This document shows, one piece after another, positions 18,605-26,616 of a stretch of DNA of 64,000 nt. Every line of letters starts with the position of its first letter. Position 1 is the first letter of the stretch. Position numbers and translations under genes: made by a program. This DNA comes from Brachyspira intermedia PWS/A (GTDB taxonomy: Bacteria > Spirochaetota > Brachyspiria > Brachyspirales > Brachyspiraceae). The notes under the pieces are model-generated. The model did no database searches, had not been told where the DNA came from, and saw only the letters and a list, made by a program, of their open reading frames with translations. The stretch is from positions 992,001-1,056,000 of the forward strand of contig NC_017243.1 in NCBI RefSeq assembly GCF_000223215.1, written 5' to 3'.

Positions 18605-19158
18605 TTATTAGTATTATCTAAAATTCTTACAGATTTAATAATATTTTCTATTTCTTTATCATCTTTTTTACTATTAGCATTATACATACACATTATTTGC
18701 AGTATTCCGTTATTATGAAGCATAGTGAAAGATTTATGATAAGTTTCATTAGGTCCGTAATAGAAGCTGCTTAAAATTTTATATGAATTAGGTATATTTT
18801 CAGGTATTTCTTCAGATAATACTTGGAATTCTTTTATAGAAGGATGATTTCTTAAACCATTTATTATCCTATTTTTAGCATTCTCTAAATTTATACTACC
18901 ACTGTATGCTAGTTTATATTTTGTATATACTATAGTATATATACCAGTATTTCTTTCTACTCCATAAGATTCATTAAATTCTACAGAGTTATCTATAGCT
19001 ACTGTTCCATCTAAAAATCCAACTTGAAAATCTTCAGGCACATCTATAGCTATATCTGTTAGAGTTATAGTTTTAGTTCTTTGACTACATGAAGAAAGTA
19101 ATAATGTAACAGAAATTATTATTAGTATAGTAATGAATTTTTTTAATGTTTTACTCAT
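18601..19158 (-). CDS. Small lipoprotein, unknown function
   Basis: About 185 aa from ATG 19158 (an in-frame ATG lies six codons upstream). The signal peptide MSKTLKKFITILIIISVTLL ends in the lipobox LSSC (Cys near residue 24), so it should be a lipid-anchored envelope protein. The mature part begins with a beta-rich segment (TITLTDIAIDVPEDFQVGFL). The layout resembles DUF1795/PsbP-like lipoproteins, but I cannot name it. Its stop overlaps that of the convergent rsmA. Confidence 0.65.
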   Translation of the reverse strand: MSKTLKKFITILIIISVTLLLSSCSQRTKTITLTDIAIDVPEDFQVGFLDGTVAIDNSVEFNESYGVERNTGIYTIVYTKYKLAYSGSINLENAKNRIINGLRNHPSIKEFQVLSEEIPENIPNSYKILSSFYYGPNETYHKSFTMLHNNGILQIMCMYNANSKKDDKEIENIIKSVRILDNTNN

Positions 19159-19324
19159 ATTAATATTATATATCATATTATATATTTTTAAAGTAAAAAT
19201 TTTATATATTTATTTTTTTTATAAAATAAAAATTATTTTTAATTATTAAATTATTTTTTTATATTTAAATATATACTAAAATATATTTAATTTAATTTTG
19301 AATGAATTGAAAGGATATTTTATA

Positions 19325-20758
19325 ATGAGAAAAACAAAAATAATAGCAACTTTAGGCCCAAGATGGTCTAGTGAAGATATGGTAAGAAAGATTATAGAAA
19401 ATGGAGCAGATGTATGCAGGTTAAATTTTTCTTTTGGAACTTATGATGAACATTTAGAAAGAATTAATATAATAAGAAAAGTTTCAAGTGAACTTAAAAA
19501 ACCAGTTGCAATATTAGCAGATTTACAAGGTCCTAAAATAAGAATAGGTAAATTAAAAGAGCCTATTACTGTAAAAGAAGGAGATATAGTAAAACTCAGT
19601 GGATATAAAGAAACTAATGATGATAGTATTATACCAACAACACATTCTAATATAGCTCATGATGTAAAATCAGGTTCTATGCTTTTGATAGCAGATGGTA
19701 CTATACAGCTTATAGTTGAATCCAGTGATGAGGCTTCAAAACTTGTTGTATGTAAGGTTATAACAGGAGGTACCATATTAAGCAGTAAAGGAATTAATCT
19801 TCCTGGAGCACATGTTACAACAGAGGTTCTAACAGAGAAAGATGTAAGTGATGCTTTATTTGCTGCTAAGAATGGTGTTAATTATTTAGGAATGAGCTTT
19901 GTAAGAAAAGCTGAAGATGTTATAAGACTTAGAAAGATATTAGATGATAATAATCTTCAAGATGTAGGTATTGTTTCAAAGATAGAAAATACAGAATCGC
20001 TTGAGAATTTAGAGGAAATTATAAAGCATTCTGATGGTGTAATGGTAGCTAGAGGAGATTTAGGCGTTGAGATACCATTTGGAGAAGTACCTGTTTGGCA
20101 GAAAAAGATACTTAGAATGGCAAATGATATAGGAAAGATTACTATCATAGCTACTCAGATGTTAGAGAGTATGACTAAGAGTCCTGTGCCTTCAAGAGCT
20201 GAGGCCAGCGATGTTGCTAATGCGGTTTTAGACGGTACAGATGTTGTTATGATGTCTGCTGAAACTGCTTCAGGTGATTATCCTATAGAGTCTGTTAAAG
20301 CTATGGTTTCAATAGTAGAGGCAGCTGAAAGATCTGCTATAAGGTATTCACATGACAATATGTCTTATTTAGACAGAGGTGTCAATGATGCTCTTACTGA
20401 CAGTGCTTCTTACTTATCATATTGTTTGGATAATAAAGTGATAATTGCCCTTTCAAGATCAGGTTATACCGTTAAAAACTTATCTAAGAAAAGACCTAAA
20501 ACTCCTATTGTTTTTATGTCTGCTGATACTGATTTATGTAACAGATTAGCTATATGTCATAATGTGTATACTATACTCATGCCTGAAGATTTGAACTTCA
20601 GTGCAGGTATAAGTCATGGAGGTCAGATTGATATACTTGAAGATACATTAATAAAGCATAATTTAGCCAATCATGGTGATAAAGCTATACTTGTCAGCGG
20701 AAGCAAATGGCAGGGTAGATGGCAGGAAAACAGCGTACGTGTAGTTGTTGTGCACTAA
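19325..20758 (+). CDS. pyk: Pyruvate kinase
   Basis: Last step of glycolysis: phosphoenolpyruvate + ADP to pyruvate + ATP. Markers: RKTKIIATLGP at the start, LADLQGPKIRIG (about 63-74), SKIENTESLENLEEI (about 218-232), MVARGDLGVEIPFGEVP (about 240-256), and MLESMTKSPVPSRAEASDVANAVLDGTD. One oddity is NFSFG where most pyruvate kinases have NFSHG, and MMSAETA for the usual MLSGETA. AAAGGA ten bases before ATG 19325 sets the start; the frame is open to TTG 19298. At 477 aa it is normal. A terminator follows. Confidence 0.95.
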   Translation: MRKTKIIATLGPRWSSEDMVRKIIENGADVCRLNFSFGTYDEHLERINIIRKVSSELKKPVAILADLQGPKIRIGKLKEPITVKEGDIVKLSGYKETNDDSIIPTTHSNIAHDVKSGSMLLIADGTIQLIVESSDEASKLVVCKVITGGTILSSKGINLPGAHVTTEVLTEKDVSDALFAAKNGVNYLGMSFVRKAEDVIRLRKILDDNNLQDVGIVSKIENTESLENLEEIIKHSDGVMVARGDLGVEIPFGEVPVWQKKILRMANDIGKITIIATQMLESMTKSPVPSRAEASDVANAVLDGTDVVMMSAETASGDYPIESVKAMVSIVEAAERSAIRYSHDNMSYLDRGVNDALTDSASYLSYCLDNKVIIALSRSGYTVKNLSKKRPKTPIVFMSADTDLCNRLAICHNVYTILMPEDLNFSAGISHGGQIDILEDTLIKHNLANHGDKAILVSGSKWQGRWQENSVRVVVVH

Positions 20759-20781
20759 TTTATATATTATATGGTTTTTTG

Positions 20782-20819
20782 AGGGTTACTATTTAATTAT
20801 AGTAATCCTTTTATTTTTT
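20782..20819 (+). terminator. Terminator of pyk
   Basis: AGGGTTACTAT and ATAGTAATCCTT pair (with one G-U) around TTAATT, followed by TTATTTTTTA. Confidence 0.75.
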
Positions 20820-20840
20820 ATAAAATGAAATTTATTTGTA

Positions 20841-21155
20841 ATCCCGCCCTATAAGTTTTTTAATAATATATGATATTTTTATTTTATATTTTTTTTAATT
20901 TGAATTTGTTTTTATAGATGCCCGCCCAAGTTTTATAAAGAATTATTGCTATTATTTCCGCACGGTGAATAAAATTTATAATATAGTATAATATAAAATT
21001 GCAATTTAAATTATAAATATAGATTTACTTACCGTGCGGTTAAATAAACAAAAAATATAATAAAAATTTGGGTGGGCATGCTTTTATAAATTAAGTAAAA
21101 AATTAATAAAAGCTTTTGTATGTAATTGAAATTAAAAAGCGTAGAGGGTGGGATT
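20841..21155. repeat. Nested palindromic intergenic element, copy A (~315 bp)
   Basis: Three pairs of inverted arms are arranged one inside the other. ATCCCGCCCT (20841-20850) pairs with AGGGTGGGAT (21145-21154). ATGCCCGCCCAA (20918-20929) pairs with TTGGGTGGGCAT (21068-21079). CCGCACGGT (20958-20966) pairs with ACCGTGCGG (21031-21039). The arms are GC-rich islands in AT-rich spacers. The same order, spacing and motifs recur at 62066-62380. No ORF is credible inside. Confidence 0.85.
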
Positions 21156-21183
21156 TCAAAATTAGATTTAAAAATATATTTAC

Positions 21184-21275
21184 ATTCCCTGCCCTTTATT
21201 CTTTATTGATTTTTATTGAAATTCTAATTTAAATAATTTTGTAGTTTAATTAGGAAATAAAGCATCCGCCCAAGC
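21184..21275. repeat. Half copy of the nested palindromic element
   Basis: ATTCCCTGCCCTTTATTC (21184-21201) and GCATCCGCCCAAGCATTTTTTAAATTTA (21262-21289, read as motif plus flank) match the left half of the 62-kb copy. The inner CGCACGG palindrome and the right arms are absent. It ends about 30 bases before the radA stop. Confidence 0.65.
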
Positions 21276-21302
21276 ATTTTTTAAATTTATAATGTAACTT
21301 CA

Positions 21303-22691
21303 TTAATTTCCAATCCCTAGCCTTTTTACAGCTTCTGAAATATGATCTATGCCTATGATTTTTATATCTCCCGGATTTTTAATTTCTTTTACGGCCCTTT
21401 TAGATATGTACACTTCTTTAAGAGAGAATTTCTGCATCTCTTTTATTCTTCTTTCTATGAATCTAACTGGTCTTACTTCTCCAGAAAGCCCTAATTCTCC
21501 AATATAAGCAGTAGTTCTCTGAATTGATATTCCTGACATACTTGAAGCTATTGCCATAGCTATTGCTAAATCGCTTGCAGTTTCTTTAACATTAAGACCA
21601 TTAGCTACGTTTATGTATACATCTTGATTTGAAAGATTTAAATGTGCTCTTTTTTCTAGTATAGCTATTATAATAAGAAGTCTATATTGATCATAACCTA
21701 TAGTAAGCCTTCTAGGATATCCGAATGCACTGCTTCCAACTAATGCTTCCTGCTCAACACAAAATACCCTGCTTCCCTCTATTACAGGAGTTATAACATT
21801 TCCAGCGAATACTGACTCATTAACACCTCTTGTAAATACTCTAGAAGGATCTTTAACTTCCATTAATCCTCTTTCCGCCATCTCAAATATACCAACTTCA
21901 TCAACGGCACCATAACGATTTTTAACAGCTCTTAATATTCTGTATATTCCTTTATCATCACCTTCAAAATATAATACGCAGTCTACAATATGCTCTAATA
22001 TTTTAGGACCTGCTATAGTACCTTCTTTGGTTATATGGCCTACTAAAAATATTGTTATGTTTTTTAATTTAGCAGTTTGCATCAAAGCCCAAGCACAGTT
22101 CTTTATTTGTGCCGGTGATCCTGCTATACTGTTTGTAGACGGACTGTATATAGTTTGTATAGAGTCTATTATAGCAAGCGATGGAGTATCATCTAATAAA
22201 GTATTTATTATATTATCGCAGTTCGATTCTGAAGATATTAAGAAGTCGGAGTCTTCTAATGTGAGTCTGTCCGCTCTTAATTTTATTTGTTCAAGAGATT
22301 CTTCACCTGTGAAATAATAAACTTTTTCATTTTTAGCAATATTAGATGCAGTTTGTAAAAGTAGGGTAGACTTACCGATTCCGGGTTCTCCGCCTATTAA
22401 TATAACGCTTCCCTGAACTATTCCGCCGCCTAATACTCTGTTAAGTTCATCTATATTAGTTGATATTCTAGTTCTATCATTAGTTTTTATTTTTTTTAGC
22501 GGAGTTAATGAAGCTTTATCACTGGCTGAGGTTGAAGTTCTTTCTCTTATGGATTTATTAGTATCCTGAGAAGGTTCTGTGAAAGGTTTCAAACTATTCC
22601 AAGAACCGCATGAAGGACATTTGCCCATCCAATTAATAGTGCTTTCTCCGCAATTATCACATACGAATATAGTATTATTTTTCTTAGCCAT
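21303..22691 (-). CDS. radA: DNA repair protein RadA
   Basis: RecA-like ATPase that promotes branch migration in homologous recombination. Domain order is complete. The N-terminal zinc finger C-x2-C...C-x2-C (CDNCGES ... KCPSCGSW) is at about residues 11-31. Walker A GGEPGIGKST is at about 95-104. The RadA-specific KNRYG motif (usual form KNRFG) is near 255. The Lon-like C-terminal domain begins at about 285 (LNLSNQDVYINVANGLNV ... ELGLSGEVRPV). At 462 aa it is the usual length. It stands alone, with palindromic repeats downstream. Confidence 0.95.
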   Translation of the reverse strand: MAKKNNTIFVCDNCGESTINWMGKCPSCGSWNSLKPFTEPSQDTNKSIRERTSTSASDKASLTPLKKIKTNDRTRISTNIDELNRVLGGGIVQGSVILIGGEPGIGKSTLLLQTASNIAKNEKVYYFTGEESLEQIKLRADRLTLEDSDFLISSESNCDNIINTLLDDTPSLAIIDSIQTIYSPSTNSIAGSPAQIKNCAWALMQTAKLKNITIFLVGHITKEGTIAGPKILEHIVDCVLYFEGDDKGIYRILRAVKNRYGAVDEVGIFEMAERGLMEVKDPSRVFTRGVNESVFAGNVITPVIEGSRVFCVEQEALVGSSAFGYPRRLTIGYDQYRLLIIIAILEKRAHLNLSNQDVYINVANGLNVKETASDLAIAMAIASSMSGISIQRTTAYIGELGLSGEVRPVRFIERRIKEMQKFSLKEVYISKRAVKEIKNPGDIKIIGIDHISEAVKRLGIGN

Positions 22692-22739
22692 ATTTTTATT
22701 ATTCTATACTAATATTAGATTTTTATAAGTAACTTAAAA

Positions 22740-24782
22740 TTATTCTGCCTTTCTGTTAAACTTCTCAAAGATATTCTGTCTTCTTTTCTTGTCGGAACTC
22801 CATAACATAAGTCCGAATACTATAACAGCAACAGGAAGCATAACTATATTTATTACTCTTACAAAAAGCTTAACAGTTTCAGGCACTTGATAAGGAGGAT
22901 TAAATACAGCTCCTTTTCTTCTTATACTCATTAGTCCGCTGTCGCCTGCCATATAATCAACTAAATTCATTAAGAAAATTTTATTTGCAGTATAGGCACT
23001 GTTTTTAGCCATTTCATAAGAACCAAGAACTATCACTCTTCCGCTTGTAGTAGAATTAATTCTGTTTATATCATTATTAATATTGTTCTGAGCATTTGTT
23101 GATGAAGGTATATCTTTTCCTGCAAATGCACTATTCATTTTTCCTTCAAATGAAGCAGCTAAAAGTCTTTTTGATAATCTGTTTGAATCCTGAGGCATTC
23201 CTGTCATAGAAGAAGCAAAGTTTTCTGTTTCAACCCAGCTTTTATCACTTGTATAAATTAAAGGTGTTACTTTTATATCAGTATTATTTGTATTAGTTAT
23301 AATTTCTGATGATATAGGAGTAAGTAAAAGATTAATGCTTTTAGTTATATCATTTTTAGCATTAATATTTTCAGAGGCTATTAAAGGTATATAATACATT
23401 TTCTGTTCCGGCATACCCTGCTGTAATTGAGCCTTATATGCATTATCATCAAATATCATATTTGTGGCTACAGTAAAACCATAATTTGGAAGTATTTCAT
23501 TAAGTCTATTTGTAACAGGTATAAGTTTAGGACCGTACATCTGAGCATTAGGATCATTTTGATTTATCTCTACACCATTAAGCATAAATAATACAGGCTT
23601 TCCGCTCATAATAAACTGATCCAATTTATATAATTCATAGTCGCTGAATGCTGTTTTACTTCCTGCTATTATTAGAGCATCTATACTTGAAGGTATATCA
23701 TTTAATGAAATATCAACAGCTTCAAAATTATAATTGCCTTGTATTTCTGTTACATATTCGCTTACGCTGTCATAAGCATCATTAGGATTTCCTCCGAATT
23801 GAGGAGGTATAGTTATATAATTAGCTTCTTCATGTCCCTGAACATATCCTATAGTTGCTTTAAGTCCAAGCATACTATCTATATTTTTTGATATTTCATT
23901 TTTTATTTCGTCAAAAGCCCCATACAATATATATGATGTTGAAAGCTGTCTTATATCATCTCCATTTTCTAAAACTAATGAAAAATAAGCACTTCCTTTA
24001 TTTGCGACTATATTTCCATTAGGGTCTTTTATATCATCCCATTCAATTTTTTTTACATTAAGCTTTTTTAATAATTCTTCATTTTCAGCAGTAGGGTTAG
24101 ACATATCTACATTTATAAATCTTACTTTATTCATTAAATCCTTATTAGCATCAGCAACAGCCTGCATAATAGAATCAGGTATAAGCTCCATTGCTCCTAT
24201 AGGAAGAAGATCATATATTTCTTTTGATGATACATAATAAACATTCAAATTATTCTCTAATCTTGCAAGTCTGTCATTTTTATCCATCATCTTTCTTATT
24301 ATAGTGTCTATATTATATTCTAAACCTTCAGTTGATTGTACAAATGGTATTGTTTCTATAGAATCACCATATATGAAAGAAAGTCCCATATATGCTACTT
24401 TAGTTTGAGTTTGATCCTTTTCTAATACGCTTATTTGAGTAGGATTTATTCTGTACTGGCTAGCTAAATCCCCATGTTTTGATGCATCTATCACTTCAAA
24501 GCTAATATTCTTTCCGCCAGCTGCTTTATATCCTTCAAATAAATCTTTTATGTATTTTTCGTAAGTAGAAAATGGGGGAGGTAAATTTGGTGTAACGAAA
24601 AATTTTACACTCATAGGTTCTTTTAAATTTTTAACTAAATTCTTGCTTTCTTTACTCAAAGAATAAACTTTATCCTTAGTTAAATCTATCATAGGAGTAA
24701 ATTGATTAGCTATTGCATTTATTAGTATTATAATTACAACTATTAATGAAAATGTTATTATTCTGTCTTTTTTCTTTGTCAT
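22740..24782 (-). CDS. GldG-like auxiliary protein of an ABC-2 exporter
   Basis: 680 aa with one N-terminal helix (about residues 8-28), a large extracytoplasmic region and one C-terminal helix (about 640-662), the layout of GldG/'ABC_transp_aux' proteins. The start of the soluble part (DLTKDKVYSLSKESKNLVKNLKEPMSVKFFVTPNLPPPF region) is the characteristic family opening. A 'QGHEE' segment and 'PVLFMLNGVE' follow in the middle. In most genomes it sits beside the ATPase, permease and DUF4340 gene; here those are 18.5 kb away (1.4-4.2 kb), also on the minus strand, so the complex would be assembled from two loci. The function is inferred. Confidence 0.75.
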   Translation of the reverse strand: MTKKKDRIITFSLIVVIIILINAIANQFTPMIDLTKDKVYSLSKESKNLVKNLKEPMSVKFFVTPNLPPPFSTYEKYIKDLFEGYKAAGGKNISFEVIDASKHGDLASQYRINPTQISVLEKDQTQTKVAYMGLSFIYGDSIETIPFVQSTEGLEYNIDTIIRKMMDKNDRLARLENNLNVYYVSSKEIYDLLPIGAMELIPDSIMQAVADANKDLMNKVRFINVDMSNPTAENEELLKKLNVKKIEWDDIKDPNGNIVANKGSAYFSLVLENGDDIRQLSTSYILYGAFDEIKNEISKNIDSMLGLKATIGYVQGHEEANYITIPPQFGGNPNDAYDSVSEYVTEIQGNYNFEAVDISLNDIPSSIDALIIAGSKTAFSDYELYKLDQFIMSGKPVLFMLNGVEINQNDPNAQMYGPKLIPVTNRLNEILPNYGFTVATNMIFDDNAYKAQLQQGMPEQKMYYIPLIASENINAKNDITKSINLLLTPISSEIITNTNNTDIKVTPLIYTSDKSWVETENFASSMTGMPQDSNRLSKRLLAASFEGKMNSAFAGKDIPSSTNAQNNINNDINRINSTTSGRVIVLGSYEMAKNSAYTANKIFLMNLVDYMAGDSGLMSIRRKGAVFNPPYQVPETVKLFVRVINIVMLPVAVIVFGLMLWSSDKKRRQNIFEKFNRKAE

Positions 24783-24941
24783 ATATTACCTGCATATAAA
24801 GATTGTATAGTATTCTGACTGCATTTATAAATCAGAAATAACGAAAATGTGCTATGTATTATATATTTAATAATGCTATTTGTCAAAATATATAATTTAT
24901 AAACCAAAAAAATATTTTTGTAATAATTTGTATATAAATGC

Positions 24942-24969
24942 TTGACATTTTTTCTTTGTGTGCTATAAT
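24942..24969 (+). promoter_or_regulatory. Promoter of tRNA-Phe
   Basis: TTGACA (24942-24947), 16 bases, TATAAT (24964-24969), both exact consensus, with TG one base before the -10 box. It lies 11 bases before the tRNA. Confidence 0.85.
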
Positions 24970-24979
24970 ATTTTCACTT

Positions 24980-25052
24980 GCCTAGTTAGCTCAGTTGGTA
25001 GAGCAAAGGACTGAAAATCCTTGTGTCTAGGGTTCGATTCCCTGACTAGGCA
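24980..25052 (+). tRNA. tRNA-Phe (anticodon GAA)
   Basis: Acceptor GCCTAGT / ACTAGGC with discriminator A, D-arm AGCTCAGTTGGTAGAGC, anticodon loop CTGAAAA (GAA), and T-loop GGTTCGATTCC. The CCA end is not encoded. Confidence 0.97.
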
Positions 25053-25143
25053 CATCCCCCTTTTTTAATCACAATAAATCTAATTAAGCACTATTATAAA
25101 ATATATAACTTCTTATGAATTAAAATAACAATGGTAAAATAAT

Positions 25144-25860
25144 ATGGATATAGAAAAAGAAATGAGTAATTATATTAATCCTCTTTATGAAGATAATCAT
25201 ATAATAGTAGCTGTAAAGCCGCCTAATATACCTACACAGGGCGATATAACAGGGGATATTTCTTTTTTTGAGAATATTAAAGATTATATAAAAATAAAGT
25301 ACAATAAGAAAGGCAATGTATTTTTAGGGCTTGTACATAGATTAGATAGACCTGTATCAGGAGTTATAGTATTTGCTAAGACTTCGAAGGCTGCTTCAAG
25401 ATTAAGCGAGGCTATAAGAGATAGAAAATTTGAAAAAACTTATTATGCCGTTGTTAATGGTATACTTTTAGAAAAAGAGGGTAAACTTGAAAACTATCTT
25501 ATTAAGAAAACTAACAAATTGGGTAATATAGCTCAGGTTGTTTTTGAAAATACAAAGAATGCAAAAATAGCCAAATTAAAATATAATGTTATAAAAGAAG
25601 ATGTAATAAAAAATCTTAGTTTATTAAAGATAGAATTAGAAACAGGCAGATTCCATCAAATAAGAGTACAGCTTTCTAATATAGGACATGTTATATATGG
25701 GGATAGGAAATACGGAAGTTATATAAAATATGACAGAAATGATGTTCCTTTAGCTTTATTTGCCAAAAGTCTTAAATTTCCACATCCTACAAAAGATGAA
25801 GAAATATATGTTGAAGCAGATTTGCCATCATATAATCCATGGAATATATTTAATAATTAG
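25144..25860 (+). CDS. RluA-family pseudouridine synthase
   Basis: Isomerises uridine to pseudouridine in 23S rRNA or tRNA. The catalytic motif HRLDRPVSG (about residues 65-73, with the aspartate nucleophile) and ETGRFHQIRVQL (about 167-178) are intact, as is the final GDRKYG. There is no N-terminal S4 domain, and at 238 aa it is a short RluA-type enzyme (RluC/RluD/TruC-like); the target base cannot be told from sequence. It lies between tRNA-Phe and the Lys/Glu tRNAs. Confidence 0.88.
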   Translation: MDIEKEMSNYINPLYEDNHIIVAVKPPNIPTQGDITGDISFFENIKDYIKIKYNKKGNVFLGLVHRLDRPVSGVIVFAKTSKAASRLSEAIRDRKFEKTYYAVVNGILLEKEGKLENYLIKKTNKLGNIAQVVFENTKNAKIAKLKYNVIKEDVIKNLSLLKIELETGRFHQIRVQLSNIGHVIYGDRKYGSYIKYDRNDVPLALFAKSLKFPHPTKDEEIYVEADLPSYNPWNIFNN

Positions 25861-25885
25861 TTATGAAAAAAAATTAAATTTGGGC

Positions 25886-25914
25886 TTGACAAAAAATTAA
25901 TAATATTGTATTAT
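25886..25914 (+). promoter_or_regulatory. Promoter of the tRNA-Lys/tRNA-Glu unit
   Basis: TTGACA (25886-25891), 17 bases, TATTAT (25909-25914), 32 bases before tRNA-Lys. Confidence 0.75.
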
Positions 25915-25946
25915 ATACAAACATTTGAATGAATGTGAAAACAAAC

Positions 25947-26019
25947 GGGCCAATAGCTCAGTCGGTAGAGCATCGCCCTTTTAAGGCGGTTGTCGAAGGT
26001 TCGAACCCTTCTTGGCTCA
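25947..26019 (+). tRNA. tRNA-Lys (anticodon TTT)
   Basis: Acceptor GGGCCAA / TTGGCTC with discriminator A, D-arm AGCTCAGTCGGTAGAGC, anticodon loop CTTTTAA (TTT), T-loop GGTTCGAACC. No encoded CCA. Confidence 0.97.
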
Positions 26020-26045
26020 CATCAATCAAAAGTTCTTTAATATAT

Positions 26046-26119
26046 GCCGGTGTGGTGAAGAGGTTTAACACACAGGATTTTCATTCCTGCACTCGCGGGT
26101 TCGAAACCCGTCACCGGTT
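26046..26119 (+). tRNA. tRNA-Glu (anticodon TTC)
   Basis: Acceptor GCCGGTG / CACCGGT, anticodon stem-loop CAGGA-TTTTCAT-TCCTG (anticodon TTC), T-loop GGTTCGAAACC. It is 26 bases after tRNA-Lys, so one transcript is likely. The first acceptor pair is G-U. Confidence 0.93.
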
Positions 26120-26126
26120 CATTGTT

Positions 26127-26156
26127 GCCGTACTGATAATTAGTACGGCTTTTTTA
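26127..26156 (+). terminator. Terminator of the tRNA-Lys/Glu transcript
   Basis: GCCGTACT (26127-26134) pairs with AGTACGGC (26142-26149), loop GATAATT, followed by a T-run. Confidence 0.85.
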
Positions 26157-26389
26157 TTATTGCTAGCTATAAACTTTTTATTTATATGATAAAAAATCTG
26201 TTTTAAAATTTAATAACATAACCAATATTCTTATAATAAAATATTAAAGCAAGTAGTTTATATATAACTTTTTGAAATTTAATTATATACAATTTATTAC
26301 ATTTAAATATATTATATATGTGCTTTTGCAACTTTTGCCACGGGAAAAGTTGATATATTTTATTATTGATATAGTAATAAATCTTTGAA

Positions 26390-26565
26390 ATATATATTAC
26401 AACTAAAGTTATCAGCTATTTTTTATTAAGTTTATCACTAGCGATAATAAAAATGTTATAGAATATAAAATAAATAAAATACAAAAAGCGACAGGTGTGT
26501 AACTTAATAAATTAAGTTAAGCCTTTAGCGAACCAAGTACAGGTGGGCTAGTATAACAATAATAA
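26390..26565. repeat. Intergenic dispersed repeat (related to 34.3-34.55 kb)
   Basis: Contains TTTATCACTAGCGATAATAA, close to the reverse complement of the start of the 34.3-kb spacer, and GTGGGCTAGTATAACAATAATAAA, close to its end (TACTAGCATAACAATAATAAA). No ORF. Together with plain AT-rich DNA at 26157-26389, it fills the gap between the tRNAs and the minus-strand TPR gene. Confidence 0.5.
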
Positions 26566-26602
26566 AAAAAAGCAGAATATTTTTAATATCCTGCTTTTTT
26601 GT
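26566..26602 (-). terminator. Terminator of the TPR/nusB unit
   Basis: AAAAGCAGAATATT and AATATCCTGCTTTT pair (one G-U). Read on the minus strand it ends in a T-run just after the TPR gene stop. Confidence 0.75.
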
Positions 26603-26616
26603 TTATATTCTTAATA

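Noticed and set aside
20881-20960. Possible replication origin or DnaA boxes in the AT-rich palindromic region
   Set aside because: No cluster of TTATCCACA-type boxes was seen and no dnaA/dnaN genes are near; the structure is explained by the repeat.
25929-26189. An 86-codon open frame across the tRNA genes
   Set aside because: It runs through tRNA-Lys, tRNA-Glu and a terminator; the protein sequence is that of tRNA genes read as codons.
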